Positions 9,065 to 18,705 of a stretch of 64,000 bases of DNA are shown piece after piece. The DNA lies in the NCBI GenBank assembly GCA_009768925.2, contig VHIT02000018.1, positions 372,001-436,000 on the forward strand, in the 5' to 3' direction. Both the position numbers and the translations under genes were made by a program. The notes beneath the pieces are model-generated. The model made no database searches, had not been told where the DNA came from, and saw only the letters and a program-made list of their open reading frames with translations. The first letter of the stretch is position 1; each line of letters begins with the position of its first letter. This DNA is from Cryptosporidium bovis (lineage: Eukaryota; Apicomplexa; Conoidasida; Eucoccidiorida; Cryptosporidiidae).

Positions 9065-10963
9065 TTAGTTTTGGGATACATTTTGATTTTGTGTTTGGGT
9101 CTGTGTTTTTGCTTTACTTTTTGCTAATGTATTAGCTGAACTCATTCTATTGCTTTCTTGACTATTTTTACTCATTTGTGAACAACCAATTTCAGATCCC
9201 TCTGTTGCTTTTAAATTTGTATTCACATTTTCTGCATTACCCGAAGATTTTGTATATGATGAATACATATTTGTTTCGTATTCCTTTCTATATACTTCCA
9301 TCGATTCTTTATCAGTAGTTACTACTACTACTTTACTGTGGTTAGATGTTGTAAATTCACACATAGAATCGAATGTTGCTTGTTCGGCCGTTTGAATCGC
9401 AGAACTTTTATTTTGACTAGAAACATATCTTTCAACAAAATCATTACTTGTATTATCAGTAGAAACGGTTGTTGTTACCTTTTTTCCATTACCAAATGTT
9501 TGTTCAATAGTAACTCCCACTACTTTGCCACCTTTTTCAATAATAGTCTCTTTTTTTGTTGTCATTTCACAATCTCCTGTTACACCGTCAACCTTTGTAG
9601 TTGTAACTGTTGTCTTATCATCACAACCCGTTGCAGCAACAGTAATTGTTTTATCAAATATTTGTTGTGTCTTTTTTTTTTGAGTGCCATCAAACGAATA
9701 ATATTCTTTTGTTGTTGTACCTGTATAACACATATCTTTTCCGGTTTTTGTATTGTCTGAGCATGATGCCTTTTTAGTTGTTGTTGTTACTGTAACTATT
9801 TTTGTCCCATCTCCATTTGTTTGCTCTTTTTTAACTATACCTGAACCATCTTCATTATATGTTTCTGTAGTTTTTGTTGTTGTTTTACCAAATTGTGTTA
9901 TAGCAGACTTAATACCAAATTCTCCTGTTTCATCCATTGTCTGCTCTAATTGATAATTAGTTTCACTTTGACATTCTTCTTGAGTTTTTACTTGTGATTG
10001 CATTTCCATTTGTGCCTGAGTTGCTACTTGTGCTTGTGCTTGAGTCTGTGCTTGACTCTGTGCTTGTGATTGAACTTGCCCTTGAACTTGGAATTTGGAA
10101 TGTGTCTGTGTTTGTGTTCCTGCTTGACCTTGAGTTTGGTTTTTTGCTTGCCCTTGAAGGCCGCCCTGAGATTGAGCATCTGTTGTTTGTGTATCTTGTG
10201 TTCCTACACGAATAGTTTCAGTTTCAGTTTCTCTGGAAGTTAATACTCCTTTATGAAGCGTTTCTACAACTGTTGTTGTTGTTTGAATTTTCGATGGAAT
10301 AGTATCAATATACGTCATCGTATTATTTTGTGCATCGAAATAACAACATAACTGAGCAGCAGTAGTATCATTAGTATTCATTGAATCAATGGACGATTTT
10401 ATCTCAGTTGAAGTAATTTTTGTTGTTTGAACAACCTTCTCCTCGTTACAATCAGTTGTAGCCTCTTGTTTCTTACTTGCTGAATACGTTGTGATTTTTT
10501 CTACTGTTTTTTGAACTTGAATTCCTAAATTAGAAAATGTGATTTGAGTTTCAGTTGCTACTGATTTCTCGCCTGTAGTTTTATTCATTTCATATGAAGT
10601 CGTTCCTTTTGTTGTTACGTTTGTTAATACAACTCCTTTTCCTTCTGTTGATCCAGTAGTTCCTTGCGTACTCTTATTGTCAGATTTAGTAGTAGTGGTA
10701 GTACCTAGAGTAGTAAAAGTATTAGTAGTTCCAGAGGCAGTGGTATTAGTAGTAGTAGTAGAGGTAATTATACCAGATGTTACTGATTCGTCACTATTCG
10801 TAAACGTTGCGCCATTTGTGACATCAGAACAAGCCTTTTTTGGTTGATCTTCTGTATTTGCATCAGATGGACGTTTGTTTGCTGTTTGCTCATTTTTAGC
10901 AGCAGTTGTGTTAGAGGTATATTGATTTGGAGATGAGTTTTCGACTTCCATTTTTAACACCAT
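9065..10963 (-). CDS. Thr/Gln-rich low-complexity protein, 632 aa
   Basis: Single exon from ATG 10963-10961 (MVLKMEVENSSPNQ). No known domain, signal peptide or membrane span. Residues ~40-130 are Thr/Ser-rich. Residues ~255-335 are a Gln/Ala/Thr tract built on alternating Q (for example QAQSQAQTQAQAQVATQAQ). Residues ~345-520 contain degenerate repeats that each combine a Gly-Asp/Asn turn with TTT-K beta-like strands (DGTKIVTVTTTTKK, GNGKKVTTTVSTDN). A basic KRPSD...KKA patch lies near the N-terminus. The abundant Thr resembles mucin-like parasite antigens, but without a secretion signal it is more likely cytosolic or nuclear. GC content is visibly higher than in flanking genes. Three TGCATG-type elements sit ~290-330 bp upstream. 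Confidence 0.75.
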   Translation of the reverse strand: MVLKMEVENSSPNQYTSNTTAAKNEQTANKRPSDANTEDQPKKACSDVTNGATFTNSDESVTSGIITSTTTTNTTASGTTNTFTTLGTTTTTKSDNKSTQGTTGSTEGKGVVLTNVTTKGTTSYEMNKTTGEKSVATETQITFSNLGIQVQKTVEKITTYSASKKQEATTDCNEEKVVQTTKITSTEIKSSIDSMNTNDTTAAQLCCYFDAQNNTMTYIDTIPSKIQTTTTVVETLHKGVLTSRETETETIRVGTQDTQTTDAQSQGGLQGQAKNQTQGQAGTQTQTHSKFQVQGQVQSQAQSQAQTQAQAQVATQAQMEMQSQVKTQEECQSETNYQLEQTMDETGEFGIKSAITQFGKTTTKTTETYNEDGSGIVKKEQTNGDGTKIVTVTTTTKKASCSDNTKTGKDMCYTGTTTKEYYSFDGTQKKKTQQIFDKTITVAATGCDDKTTVTTTKVDGVTGDCEMTTKKETIIEKGGKVVGVTIEQTFGNGKKVTTTVSTDNTSNDFVERYVSSQNKSSAIQTAEQATFDSMCEFTTSNHSKVVVVTTDKESMEVYRKEYETNMYSSYTKSSGNAENVNTNLKATEGSEIGCSQMSKNSQESNRMSSANTLAKSKAKTQTQTQNQNVSQN

Positions 10964-11785
10964 TTTTTTTATGAAAAAAATATGTATATATACTTAAATA
11001 TATTTAAAATTTTTTTACTATAATTTTTTAACTATTTGTATATACAAATAATTTTGTTTAAAGAACTGTTTATGTATTAAGTATATTCTATTACAAAATT
11101 CTATTTTACAAAGTATAAAAATTACAAAATATATATCTTTGTTACAATTTTAAACAAAATCCACTTGAAATGTTATCTCTTTTTCGAGAATAATTTTATT
11201 TTACATATCATTTTTGTTTTTTTCCTTTTTTTATTATTAATAAACTTATCCACATGCAAAAATAATCGTTGTTTGCATGTAATAATTTGCATGTTTACGT
11301 CATTACAGATATATTTGTAATTAACATGATTTTACCCACATAATATTACGTAATTCACTCGTTAATAACAATAAAAGTACATAGAAAAAATTCAGCAATA
11401 CAGTGACACGGACAAAGCATTAGTCTAATATAGGTTGAATATAATAAAAAATAGCAACGAAATAATTCTAGACAATTTTTTAATGTTAGTATAACATTAT
11501 ATTCCTCGGTTTTTATAGTAAAATTTTTTTCAAATAGCAAGGGTATCGTTAAATTGTTGCGTAAAAAAGAAAAAAAATCATGTATGCAAATGCATGTGCG
11601 TATTTATACACGGATTATATTTACATTTATGTGAAACAATACTACTTCCTTTAATATTTTTCATGATAGGAACTTCAAATTCTTTAATAGTCAATGCAAA
11701 AAAGTAATTCTTATTTCCCAATGAAATAGTGATAATAATAAAACAAAATATGTGGAAACACTAATGAATAATGTATCTGTCATAA
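10964..11785. other. Intergenic, tandem minus-strand genes
   Basis: 822 bp upstream of the Thr/Gln-rich gene. It holds the TTTGCATGT cluster described separately. No coding exon or RNA gene recognised. Confidence 0.4.
11252..11294. promoter_or_regulatory. Triple TTTGCATGT element (one inverted, two direct)
   Basis: ACATGCAAA at 11252-11260 is the exact reverse complement of TTTGCATGT at 11272-11280 and 11286-11294. TGCATG is a well-known ApiAP2 binding core. The cluster is 289-331 bp upstream of the Thr/Gln-rich gene start. A further ATGCAAATGCATGTG lies near 11584-11598. Confidence 0.5.
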
Positions 11786-12523
11786 TTAATATAATAATGG
11801 AGCATCCTCTAAATGCATTCCCCTGCAAATTGGACAGTTAAGACGGTCATGTCTTGGTCCCAAACATCCGCATGCTTCTGCAGTTTTGTTAGTAGCTAAT
11901 TCGGAGTCGCAATTATTGATACTTATTCTCAATTTTTCTGCTTCAGATTGCGAGCGCCCTTGACAATCTGTGAATACTAGTCCACACTTATTATTTAACA
12001 TATCAAAGAATTGAGGAGCAGAAACATCTGCTTCGTTTGAATTATTATAATTGTCATTATTTACATTTGAAGGCATGTGATCTAAATTTTCTGTTGAATC
12101 ATTGAAAGATGAGATACCGTTATTTGTAAACTGTTTTGACAATATAGTATTAGAACGTGAATATGATAGTTGCTTGGAAATAGCAGAATCTTTTCTCGAA
12201 AGAACAGACCTAAGTGAACCTTGATATATTAAACTACCTTCATCATTTACCCTAATTGATTGTTCCGTGGCAAGACGAAGAGATTCAGCCTCAGCAATTC
12301 TGTCTGCTTCCGCTCTAGCCATCATAAAGCGAGCACTATCATTATTTTCAATCTCTATAAAACTTGCTCTGCTAGTGTTACCATATGATCTCATTGTATC
12401 TAAAATAACAACACCTTCCTCAAGTTCTTGTTTAGTAGGAATATCGTCCGATAGAGATGGAAATTTAGCCATTTTTCCCATAAAGGCCTCACTTGTTTGT
12501 GGGACTGATTGTTTAGCACCCAT
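11786..12523 (-). CDS. Putative N-myristoylated protein with Cys-rich tail, 245 aa
   Basis: Starts at ATG 12523-12521. The N-terminus MGAKQS fits the MGxxxS/T N-myristoylation rule, so the protein is probably membrane-attached. No Cys lies near residue 2, so dual acylation is not evident. Residues ~80-110 form a charged Ala-rich helix (ARFMMARAEADRIAEAESLR). The middle is Ser/Asn-rich with basic-Ser phosphorylation-like sites (LSRKDSAISKQLSYSRS). The last ~30 residues contain CGC-x9-CPIC (CGCLGPRHDRLNCPICRG), four cysteines that could hold a zinc ion. I do not recognise the family. A role at the pellicle or inner membrane complex is conceivable only from the acylation signal. Confidence 0.7.
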   Translation of the reverse strand: MGAKQSVPQTSEAFMGKMAKFPSLSDDIPTKQELEEGVVILDTMRSYGNTSRASFIEIENNDSARFMMARAEADRIAEAESLRLATEQSIRVNDEGSLIYQGSLRSVLSRKDSAISKQLSYSRSNTILSKQFTNNGISSFNDSTENLDHMPSNVNNDNYNNSNEADVSAPQFFDMLNNKCGLVFTDCQGRSQSEAEKLRISINNCDSELATNKTAEACGCLGPRHDRLNCPICRGMHLEDAPLLY

Positions 12524-13327
12524 ATTTAATACAACTTAATAAAAAAACTCAAATTATTGTTTACCCAAATAATATCAATTATATCAATTTCAAACTAAAT
12601 AATTATTTTATCAAAAGTGATTTTGAAAATAAAAGTGATTTATATGCACAACCACCAATTATTTATCTTGAATTGCATTTATATATGCATGTAAATATAT
12701 TCATATATGTATATATACGAATATATTTATTTAAATATTATATGTACACAAATATTTATAAATATTCATACACAAATATATACATATATGTATATATCTA
12801 TTTATTTACCTATATATGCATATATATCGATGAAATGGTTAAATTCAAACTTAAATAAACCTCTTATAATCCAAAATGATATTAAATTGAAATGGTTTAT
12901 AAAACAGCTTATTGTTTCTTTTTTAATACTAAATTTAAATAAATAAATAAACGAATAAATAAATATATATATATATTTATTTATATTTATATATTTATCT
13001 ATTTATTTATATGTTGTTTATATTCCTTTTCTTAATATTGATAATAATAGCTATTATTTGTACTATTATAATATTCTTGCTTTTAATGTTTAATTTAGAC
13101 TATACGCACCATTATCTACTTTTTTTCTACATGTTTTGTGAGGCCCGTAAATAAAATTACTATTAGACTTTTAGTAATGTCTTTAATATATTTAGATACA
13201 AAAGAGCGGTACACTGGCCCGCCGTAAATTATCTAAAAACATTTTTCAATTGCCACGCCTTTGCTTTGTATTTGAATACAAAATAATAGATTTCTCAACG
13301 TTTTCTATATTGTACCCCCACAATTCA
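12524..13327. other. Intergenic, tandem minus-strand genes
   Basis: About 800 bp between the myristoylated-protein gene and the NUS1-like gene, mostly the AT tracts listed separately. No gene seen. Confidence 0.4.
12660..13010. repeat. Degenerate AT-rich tandem tracts (TATA/AAAT type)
   Basis: 12680-12830 is built of imperfect TATATA/TATG/TTTA units. 12943-13010 is AATAAATAAATAAACG followed by (AT)n and TTTA units that are partly self-complementary. Apparent ORFs inside (12673-12946) are simple translations of the repeat, rich in Ile/Tyr. Confidence 0.7.
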
Positions 13328-14348
13328 CTAATATGATGAATTTGAGTTAGGAATATTAAATAAAATAGTGTTATTGTCATTGTGATCGGTTATTTCTCTT
13401 TCATGAGAAATGCGAAAGAGAAAGTAACTGAATCTAATTAATGTTTAGCAAGTGTATTTAACAGCTCAAATTAAGAAATGTGAGACTTGTAATTATCACT
13501 TAACATTAATATAATTAACAACAACGTTTCATTTTAAACTTACAATATTTCCGAATGTTGTGCAAGAACAAGCGGCATGTCACCCCATGGACCAGTAGAG
13601 GCAACCTTAAAAATTTTAGGTGTATTAGATGCTAAATATTCTCTTAACCTTCTTAATATTATAGCAATCGAATCAAATCCATTAATAGGTATATCAAATG
13701 GCATGTTTCTTAAAAACAAGATACAATCAGCAGTGGGCCAGTCTCCACCCGAATTTAATACTCCGTACAATTCTTTGTAAAATATAGTACCTTCATTGTT
13801 TGTACATTTTTTGTTGACAATGTCTTGTATTTTTTCAAAGAAGTCTTGAGATGAATCTTTTTTTGACAAGAATCTAAGATTTTTTGGTAATTCATCTCGG
13901 TTATTCAGGAATACCGTTAACTTTGATTCCGCAATGCCGTTTGGTTCAAAAATGGTTACGTAGTCTATATTTAATAGTTTAAAAAGTAAACATGATCTGT
14001 AAACTAGTAATAGTATCCCATTCTCTGAAGCTTCTGCTCCTCTAAATGCAATTACTATATGTTTTGGTACTTTTTTTACGTTTTTAACTTCTGTGGCCGT
14101 ATCTATTGTATTATAACCAAATAATCTCTATAATTAAAGTGAGAAATGAGGTAAATAAAAAAGTTAAAATTATTATCGAATTGAGAGTTGCTTGTCAATG
14201 TTTTATGGTTATCATGTATTTATTTATAAAACAATGAACAACTATAGAACATTTGTTTAGATAAACATACCTTTATAAACGAATAGATAGCCCTTAATAG
14301 AAAAAATAAAATTACCATTATAATTCTGACTGGATTTAAAAGAAACAT
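13328..14348 (-). CDS. NUS1/NgBR-like cis-prenyltransferase subunit, three-exon model
   Basis: Exon 1 is 14271-14348 (MFLLNPVRIIMVILFFLLRA, an N-terminal membrane span). Intron 1 is 14128-14270 (donor GTATGT). Exon 2 is 13544-14127. Intron 2 is 13434-13543 (donor GTAAGT, acceptor TTAG). Exon 3 is 13328-13433. The product is 255 residues. KKVPKHIVIAFRGAE followed by LLNIDYVTIFEPNGI parallels human NUS1 (RVPRHLGLVITE, then VGISYISVYDHQGI). The catalytic DGNRRW-type motif of active cis-prenyltransferases is absent, as in NUS1. The C-terminus PLVLAQHSEI-LFSYF resembles the family's LLWQ..YTELYF end, but only if exon 3 is joined. NUS1 partners DHDDS to make dolichol for glycosylation in the ER. 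If the in-frame TAA at 13540-13542 is a true stop, the protein ends there at 221 residues. Confidence 0.6.
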
Positions 14349-14974
14349 TTTATATTAACATTTAATGCACTCTAAGAATGATTATTTTTAATAATAAATT
14401 TCAGATTTAATATTTATTCCTTTATTCTAATATAAATACCTGTACTGATATAATGCAACAAAAGCGATTCTCTGTCCTTATTACCTTATATAAGCCGTTC
14501 CTAGTATTCTAACTCAGTTTATCGATTGTAATTCCTAAAATTGAAAAAAAAAATACACTAGTCTAAGTACTACATTAATATCAAAAAATCCACTGCCTTT
14601 CCGATTATTAGAAAATGCACTTTACCGCTATAAGGTACCGGGTAATTACCCCTCTAATTCTAAAATGGGTTTGGCGCCCTAATTGATAGTGGGATTTAAT
14701 CTAATAAATGTAAATAAATCGTAATTATATTCTATTCATTTGCATTTATTCTTGTTATTTTATTGGCTTTTGTTTGCTAAGATATATATTGAGATGTGGG
14801 TTTAGAGAATATCACATTTTATTTTACTGCTTTATCGCTGTTATTATCTGATTGCACTGAATTGACAATATCGAGACAGTTGAAACAAAAGCTCAAAACA
14901 AAGCTTGATAGCATATTGTAATTTTGTTTCTTGTTTTACCTTTACGTGAAAAGAGTTCATTTTTCTGGAGCTAG
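14349..14974. promoter_or_regulatory. Divergent promoter region with TTTGGCGCCCTAATT
   Basis: 626 bp between the NUS1-like gene and RBMX2. An E2F-like TTTGGCGCC (GGCGCC at 14673-14678) sits near the middle, 325 bp from the NUS1-like ATG and ~300 bp from the RBMX2 ATG. A TACCGGGTAATTACC stretch at 14636-14650 is close by. Shared control of both genes is possible. Nothing else seen. Confidence 0.5.
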
Positions 14975-15736
14975 ATGTCGGGAAATGTGAATGAAAACAG
15001 ACAGTTTGATCTATATAGGAATAAAAGAAAGAAGAAAAGTACAATTAGTAAAATAAATGAGAAAGTAGTTGATTATGAAAGTAGTAATGGAGTGAATTAC
15101 ACATCATGGCACGATGAGGTAAGTTTATTGGATTAATGTAAATTAGTTAATAACCATATGACATATTACTTTATCATTTTTTGAAAATAATGATAATTGA
15201 AGTACAAAAATTCGTCATATATATATATAGGGGGACTTGACTTAGGTTTAACCGAGGGAGATATAGTGACAGTATTCTCACAATGGGGAGAGCCTATTGA
15301 TGTAAATTTAATTAGGGATGCGAAAACAGGATTGTCAAAGGGTTACTGTTTTTTGTGTTACGAGGATCAAAGAAGCACTGTATTGGCAGTTGATAATGCA
15401 AATGATATGAAGTTGCTGGGTAAAACTATAAAAGTGGATCACGTAAAAGATTACAGACCAAAAACAAATAACAACTCAAATTATAAATTATCAGGACCAG
15501 AAGGAGGAGGGATAGGAATTTATGGAATAACTCAAGATGTAAAGAACAAATACAATAAAGAACTTGAGGCATTAAAAGAAATTAATTTGGGTAATCTAAA
15601 TGTTGAATCAAATATAAAGTATAAAATTAGCAACTTTAAGGACCAAAGTGAGAGTACCAATAATAAATTACTAAACAAATCACACTTTATCTGCAAAAAA
15701 AGAGTGAAATCATTAAGCCGGTCTTTAAGTCAGTAG
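14975..15736 (+). CDS. RBMX2/IST3 (Snu17) RES-complex splicing protein, two exons
   Basis: Exon 1 is 14975-15118 (ATG at 14975, 48 codons ending WHDE). The intron 15119-15202 (84 nt) has donor GTAAGT and acceptor GAAG. Exon 2 is 15203-15736. Both edges are phase 0 and the product is 225 residues. The junction [16 protein letters not shown] matches the yeast/human signature WHDQYKDSAYIFVGGL and confirms the splice. The RRM continues with [40 protein letters not shown] and [15 protein letters not shown]2/IST3 forms the RES complex with BUD13 and PML1 in the activated spliceosome and supports splicing and pre-mRNA retention. The C-terminus KSLSRSLSQ resembles the tail of the two-RRM protein at 4687. 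I see no further domain after the RRM. Confidence 0.93.
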
Positions 15737-15887
15737 AATTAAGTTTGAAAAGTAATATTATATACAGCTCTTTTTGTTTCTTTTTAGAACAAATCTTTTA
15801 GATAATTTACAAACATTATTAGGATTATTGTGGTACATTCTGCGATTTTATTGATAATTAGGTTATTTACACATAATTAAGTTAAAC

Positions 15888-17023
15888 TTACTTCCTTTTT
15901 ATATATCCAACACCGTTCAAATACCTTAAATGAAAATCTAACGACAACTTAGACTTGCCAAGTTTTAATGAATTAAGTTTATCTTCTGTAGTTTCATGAT
16001 CTTTGTTCCTTCTTATTGAATTTAAAATGGCATTATTTCCACTTTCAAGAAAATCAACGAATAATCCCATATTCGGAGTAGTAAATACAAGATTATTGTT
16101 GTTTGACCCTTCTCTTCTCAACAATCCAAGTTTAATATAAATTGATATCAAATAATCATTATCAAAACACTTTTCATGTGTCCGACAAAATTTATATCTA
16201 CTTTTTAAGGATAATATGACAATATTTAAACTTTCCATTAGAGTAGTATAATTTATAGTCAATGAATTAAATTCACCAAGAATAATACTGTTTGTTGTAT
16301 TAAATAATTCCTCATTAAGTATGTTTTTTTTATTGTTATTAAATAAACAACTTTCGATACAATCACTAGATCCAAATATTCTAGCTTCCATTTCAATTAA
16401 TCTTTTTTTAAAGGACATTAAAATATCATCTTTTAAACAGTAACCAATGCATATACCTGCATCTTGTTCCGATATTCTTTTTACAGGAATATACAATTTT
16501 CTAATTATATTATCTCTTACTAACATTTCCATATCTAATTTGATTTGGTAAATGTAGTAATCATTTAATTTAGTAAATAGCAATAATATAACAGTAAAGA
16601 AAAATTAAAATATATTAGAATTATCATTATTTAAATATATATTCGCTTACCTCTTGTTGATATTTTTTCTCCGTTACTTAATATGAATTGTTGCTCCAAT
16701 ACTATTGGGGGATCCAATAACCCAATACATTCACTTCTTAATTTTTTAAATATGTCAAGTGCCTGTGAATTGTTTAATCTATCCAATAGAAGTTCGTATT
16801 TTACTTCATTTTTGTCGCAATTCATATCCCTTGCATCTGCTTCTCCAAATTCATGCAGTTTATCTCTACTCTTTCTACTAAATGTTAGTCCGTTATCCTC
16901 TTTACTGTTTGTTATTGGTATTGCATTCCAATCGTTTTGCTCATCCACGCATTTATTTTCCCGTTCACACATTTCCGTACTAAAAATCACAGAAACTTCG
17001 CGTTTATCATCTTTAAATGACAT
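15888..17023 (-). CDS. STK19: STK19 family winged-helix protein, two exons
   Basis: Exon 1 is 16651-17023 (ATG at 17023-17021). The intron 16535-16650 (116 nt) has donor GTAAGC and acceptor AATTAG. Exon 2 is 15888-16534. The phase-1 junction gives G/AT and a 339-residue product. LLDPPIVLEQQFILSNGEK parallels human STK19 PPIVLRSQVYSLVPD. IYIKLGLLRRE followed by LVFTTPNMGLFVDFLESGNN parallels LVNAGVLTVRD...AVPGAGRFIKYFVKG. The end DFHLRYLNGVGYIKRK fits the family's LGLTYHVHDLIG region. Despite its name, recent work describes human STK19 as a winged-helix DNA-binding factor in transcription-coupled nucleotide excision repair, and I see no kinase motifs here. The first ~90 residues are polar and unaligned. 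Confidence 0.8.
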
Positions 17024-17792
17024 TTTTATATTGGTTTAATTATAATTTACAATTAAAAAAAAAAAACAAAGTATTTTCTATACTCAGGCTACTGGTAACT
17101 TGGATGAAAGTGAAATCATAAATAACTAAAATGGAGACAAATAATAGTAGATCATGCAATTTAAACCAAATTATATTTGTCAAAACATAACAAAAATTAT
17201 GACAAATATTTATAAATGCATAAAGTTTTTTTAAATCTCTTTTCATACATTACTCTCAGTAAAGTTGTCACCTTTGAGCTCATAGAAACACTTTTCTCAT
17301 ATGTAAGGTGTTAGTGTAAGTTTTGTATTCAAAATTTAAATCAAAGCCCAATCATAAATATAGTCGATATAATTCGTTTAAGTTCCATTCGTATTTTCTT
17401 CTTTTTTATTTATATTCCTTCCCTCCACTTAGTCCAGACCCATAGGTGTTTATAATTTATATGCATGACATGGCGACCGCGCGCGCTATTCGTACAGGTA
17501 TCGTTGCATGTATTTTAGATTCATGTATAATACAAATAATAGTCATATTGATAATAATAGTAATGCTATCATAAATTAATGTACATAGAGACATAACTTT
17601 AAATATCTTAAAGTATTAAAGTTTAAATAAACATAGGGAATACAGTAGGTGTGTGAATATAACAAATTAACAACTGGCATTATTATTTAGTCAGAATAAA
17701 ATAGTTTTCAGTTTAATTTTCCTTTTGGTAGTTTTTTCCTTGGTATTTGTTTTCTTCAAAAAACAGTGTCGTAACAAAGTTTATCAAAGAAA
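17024..17792. promoter_or_regulatory. Divergent promoter region with GC island and TGCATG sites
   Basis: 769 bp between STK19 and the 17793 gene. At 17462-17510 a GC-rich patch (TGCATG, GGCGACC, CCGCGCGCGC, then TGCATG at 17505-17510) stands out strongly from AT-rich flanks. CGCGCG contains the S-GCGC-S core of E2F-like sites. The rest is AT-rich with no other feature. Confidence 0.5.
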
Positions 17793-18365
17793 ATGAGTAA
17801 TTCAGATAATTTGTCCAAAATAGATTCGAATATACTGATAAGTGCAAGAAAGTTACAAAGTCAACCACATACTGCACCCATGTTATCATTGAGATATCAT
17901 CCTTTTGAAAATATATGCGGTTTTACAAATCCATATTATACCGAAAATAACAACTTAACTGAAAAAGAGTTGCAAAGACACTCAAATCATATGAGATCTG
18001 TTACGGACGCCATGCACTATTTTTTCCGCATCAATCCAATTACGGCACAATCACAATTATCACCTAGAATTGCAAATATGGATCCCCAATCTCCATTAAT
18101 TAGCCCAGTAATAACTTCTAAAAAAACAAGAAAAGATTTGGAAAAAGAAATAGATGCGGACCATCCAAACTTGTGCACTACCCAAAACAGAATTATCCAC
18201 CCAAATCTCATTCAAAGTGTGAATCAAAGGTGGCAGCTTAGAGTTCACTTACTTAATCAAAATTCAGGAGTTCTTAATGCAGCTGATCTTTCCCATCCAT
18301 ACGTCAATGAAATGATTAACGCAAACGCTCCCATTACTCCGAGAGTTGTGACTCTGCAAAATTAA
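17793..18365 (+). CDS. Hypothetical protein, 190 aa
   Basis: Single exon from ATG 17793. I do not recognise it. It begins with a polar segment, then APMLSLRYHPFENICGFTNP and a run of Pro-directed serines (QLSPRIANMDPQSPLISPV) that could be phosphorylation sites. The second half has WQLRVHLLNQNSG. No signal peptide, membrane span or Cys cluster. The composition differs from random ORFs (few stop-codon-neighbour residues, balanced Pro/His), so a real gene is likely. It lies convergent with the transportin gene. Confidence 0.65.
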   Translation: MSNSDNLSKIDSNILISARKLQSQPHTAPMLSLRYHPFENICGFTNPYYTENNNLTEKELQRHSNHMRSVTDAMHYFFRINPITAQSQLSPRIANMDPQSPLISPVITSKKTRKDLEKEIDADHPNLCTTQNRIIHPNLIQSVNQRWQLRVHLLNQNSGVLNAADLSHPYVNEMINANAPITPRVVTLQN

Positions 18366-18705
18366 GTTACTGTTTATTGTATATTATTTAATAGTATTAA
18401 TCTCAACTATTGATGACGTAATATTAAATCATTATTTCTTATAAGTCTCTTACTTTTATAAGATACCTTTTAATTTTTTTTGACAAACATCTCACTAAAT
18501 AATAACAGTACTTGGTAACAAATAGTAAAAATATTAACAATACAAATAAAACAATAAATTAACTAATTAGACAATATCTACTCCGTAAGTAAATAATAGT
18601 GTTAATTTAAATGTAGATATTAACGTTAACATTATTTTTCAATACATATACATAGATCAGAAAATTATTCTGGATCTACATATACGCAATGGCACATTTA
18701 ATTCT
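18366..18705. other. Intergenic, convergent 3' region
   Basis: 340 bp between convergent stops. AT-rich; nothing recognised. Confidence 0.5.

Noticed and set aside
9338-10215. Several plus-strand ORFs opposite the Thr/Gln-rich gene
   Set aside because: Antisense shadows produced by its repetitive low-complexity codons.
12673-12946. Two overlapping Ile/Tyr-rich ORFs
   Set aside because: They are direct translations of an AT-rich simple repeat.
13393-13423. 10-bp inverted repeat TTTCTCTTTC / GAAAGAGAAA as a terminator or regulatory hairpin
   Set aside because: It falls inside the proposed third exon of the NUS1-like gene, and a coding explanation is sufficient.
13540-13869. 109-codon stand-alone protein
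   Set aside because: Its apparent start is an internal TTG. The frame continues upstream to a splice acceptor and the fragment is the C-terminal part of the NUS1-like protein.
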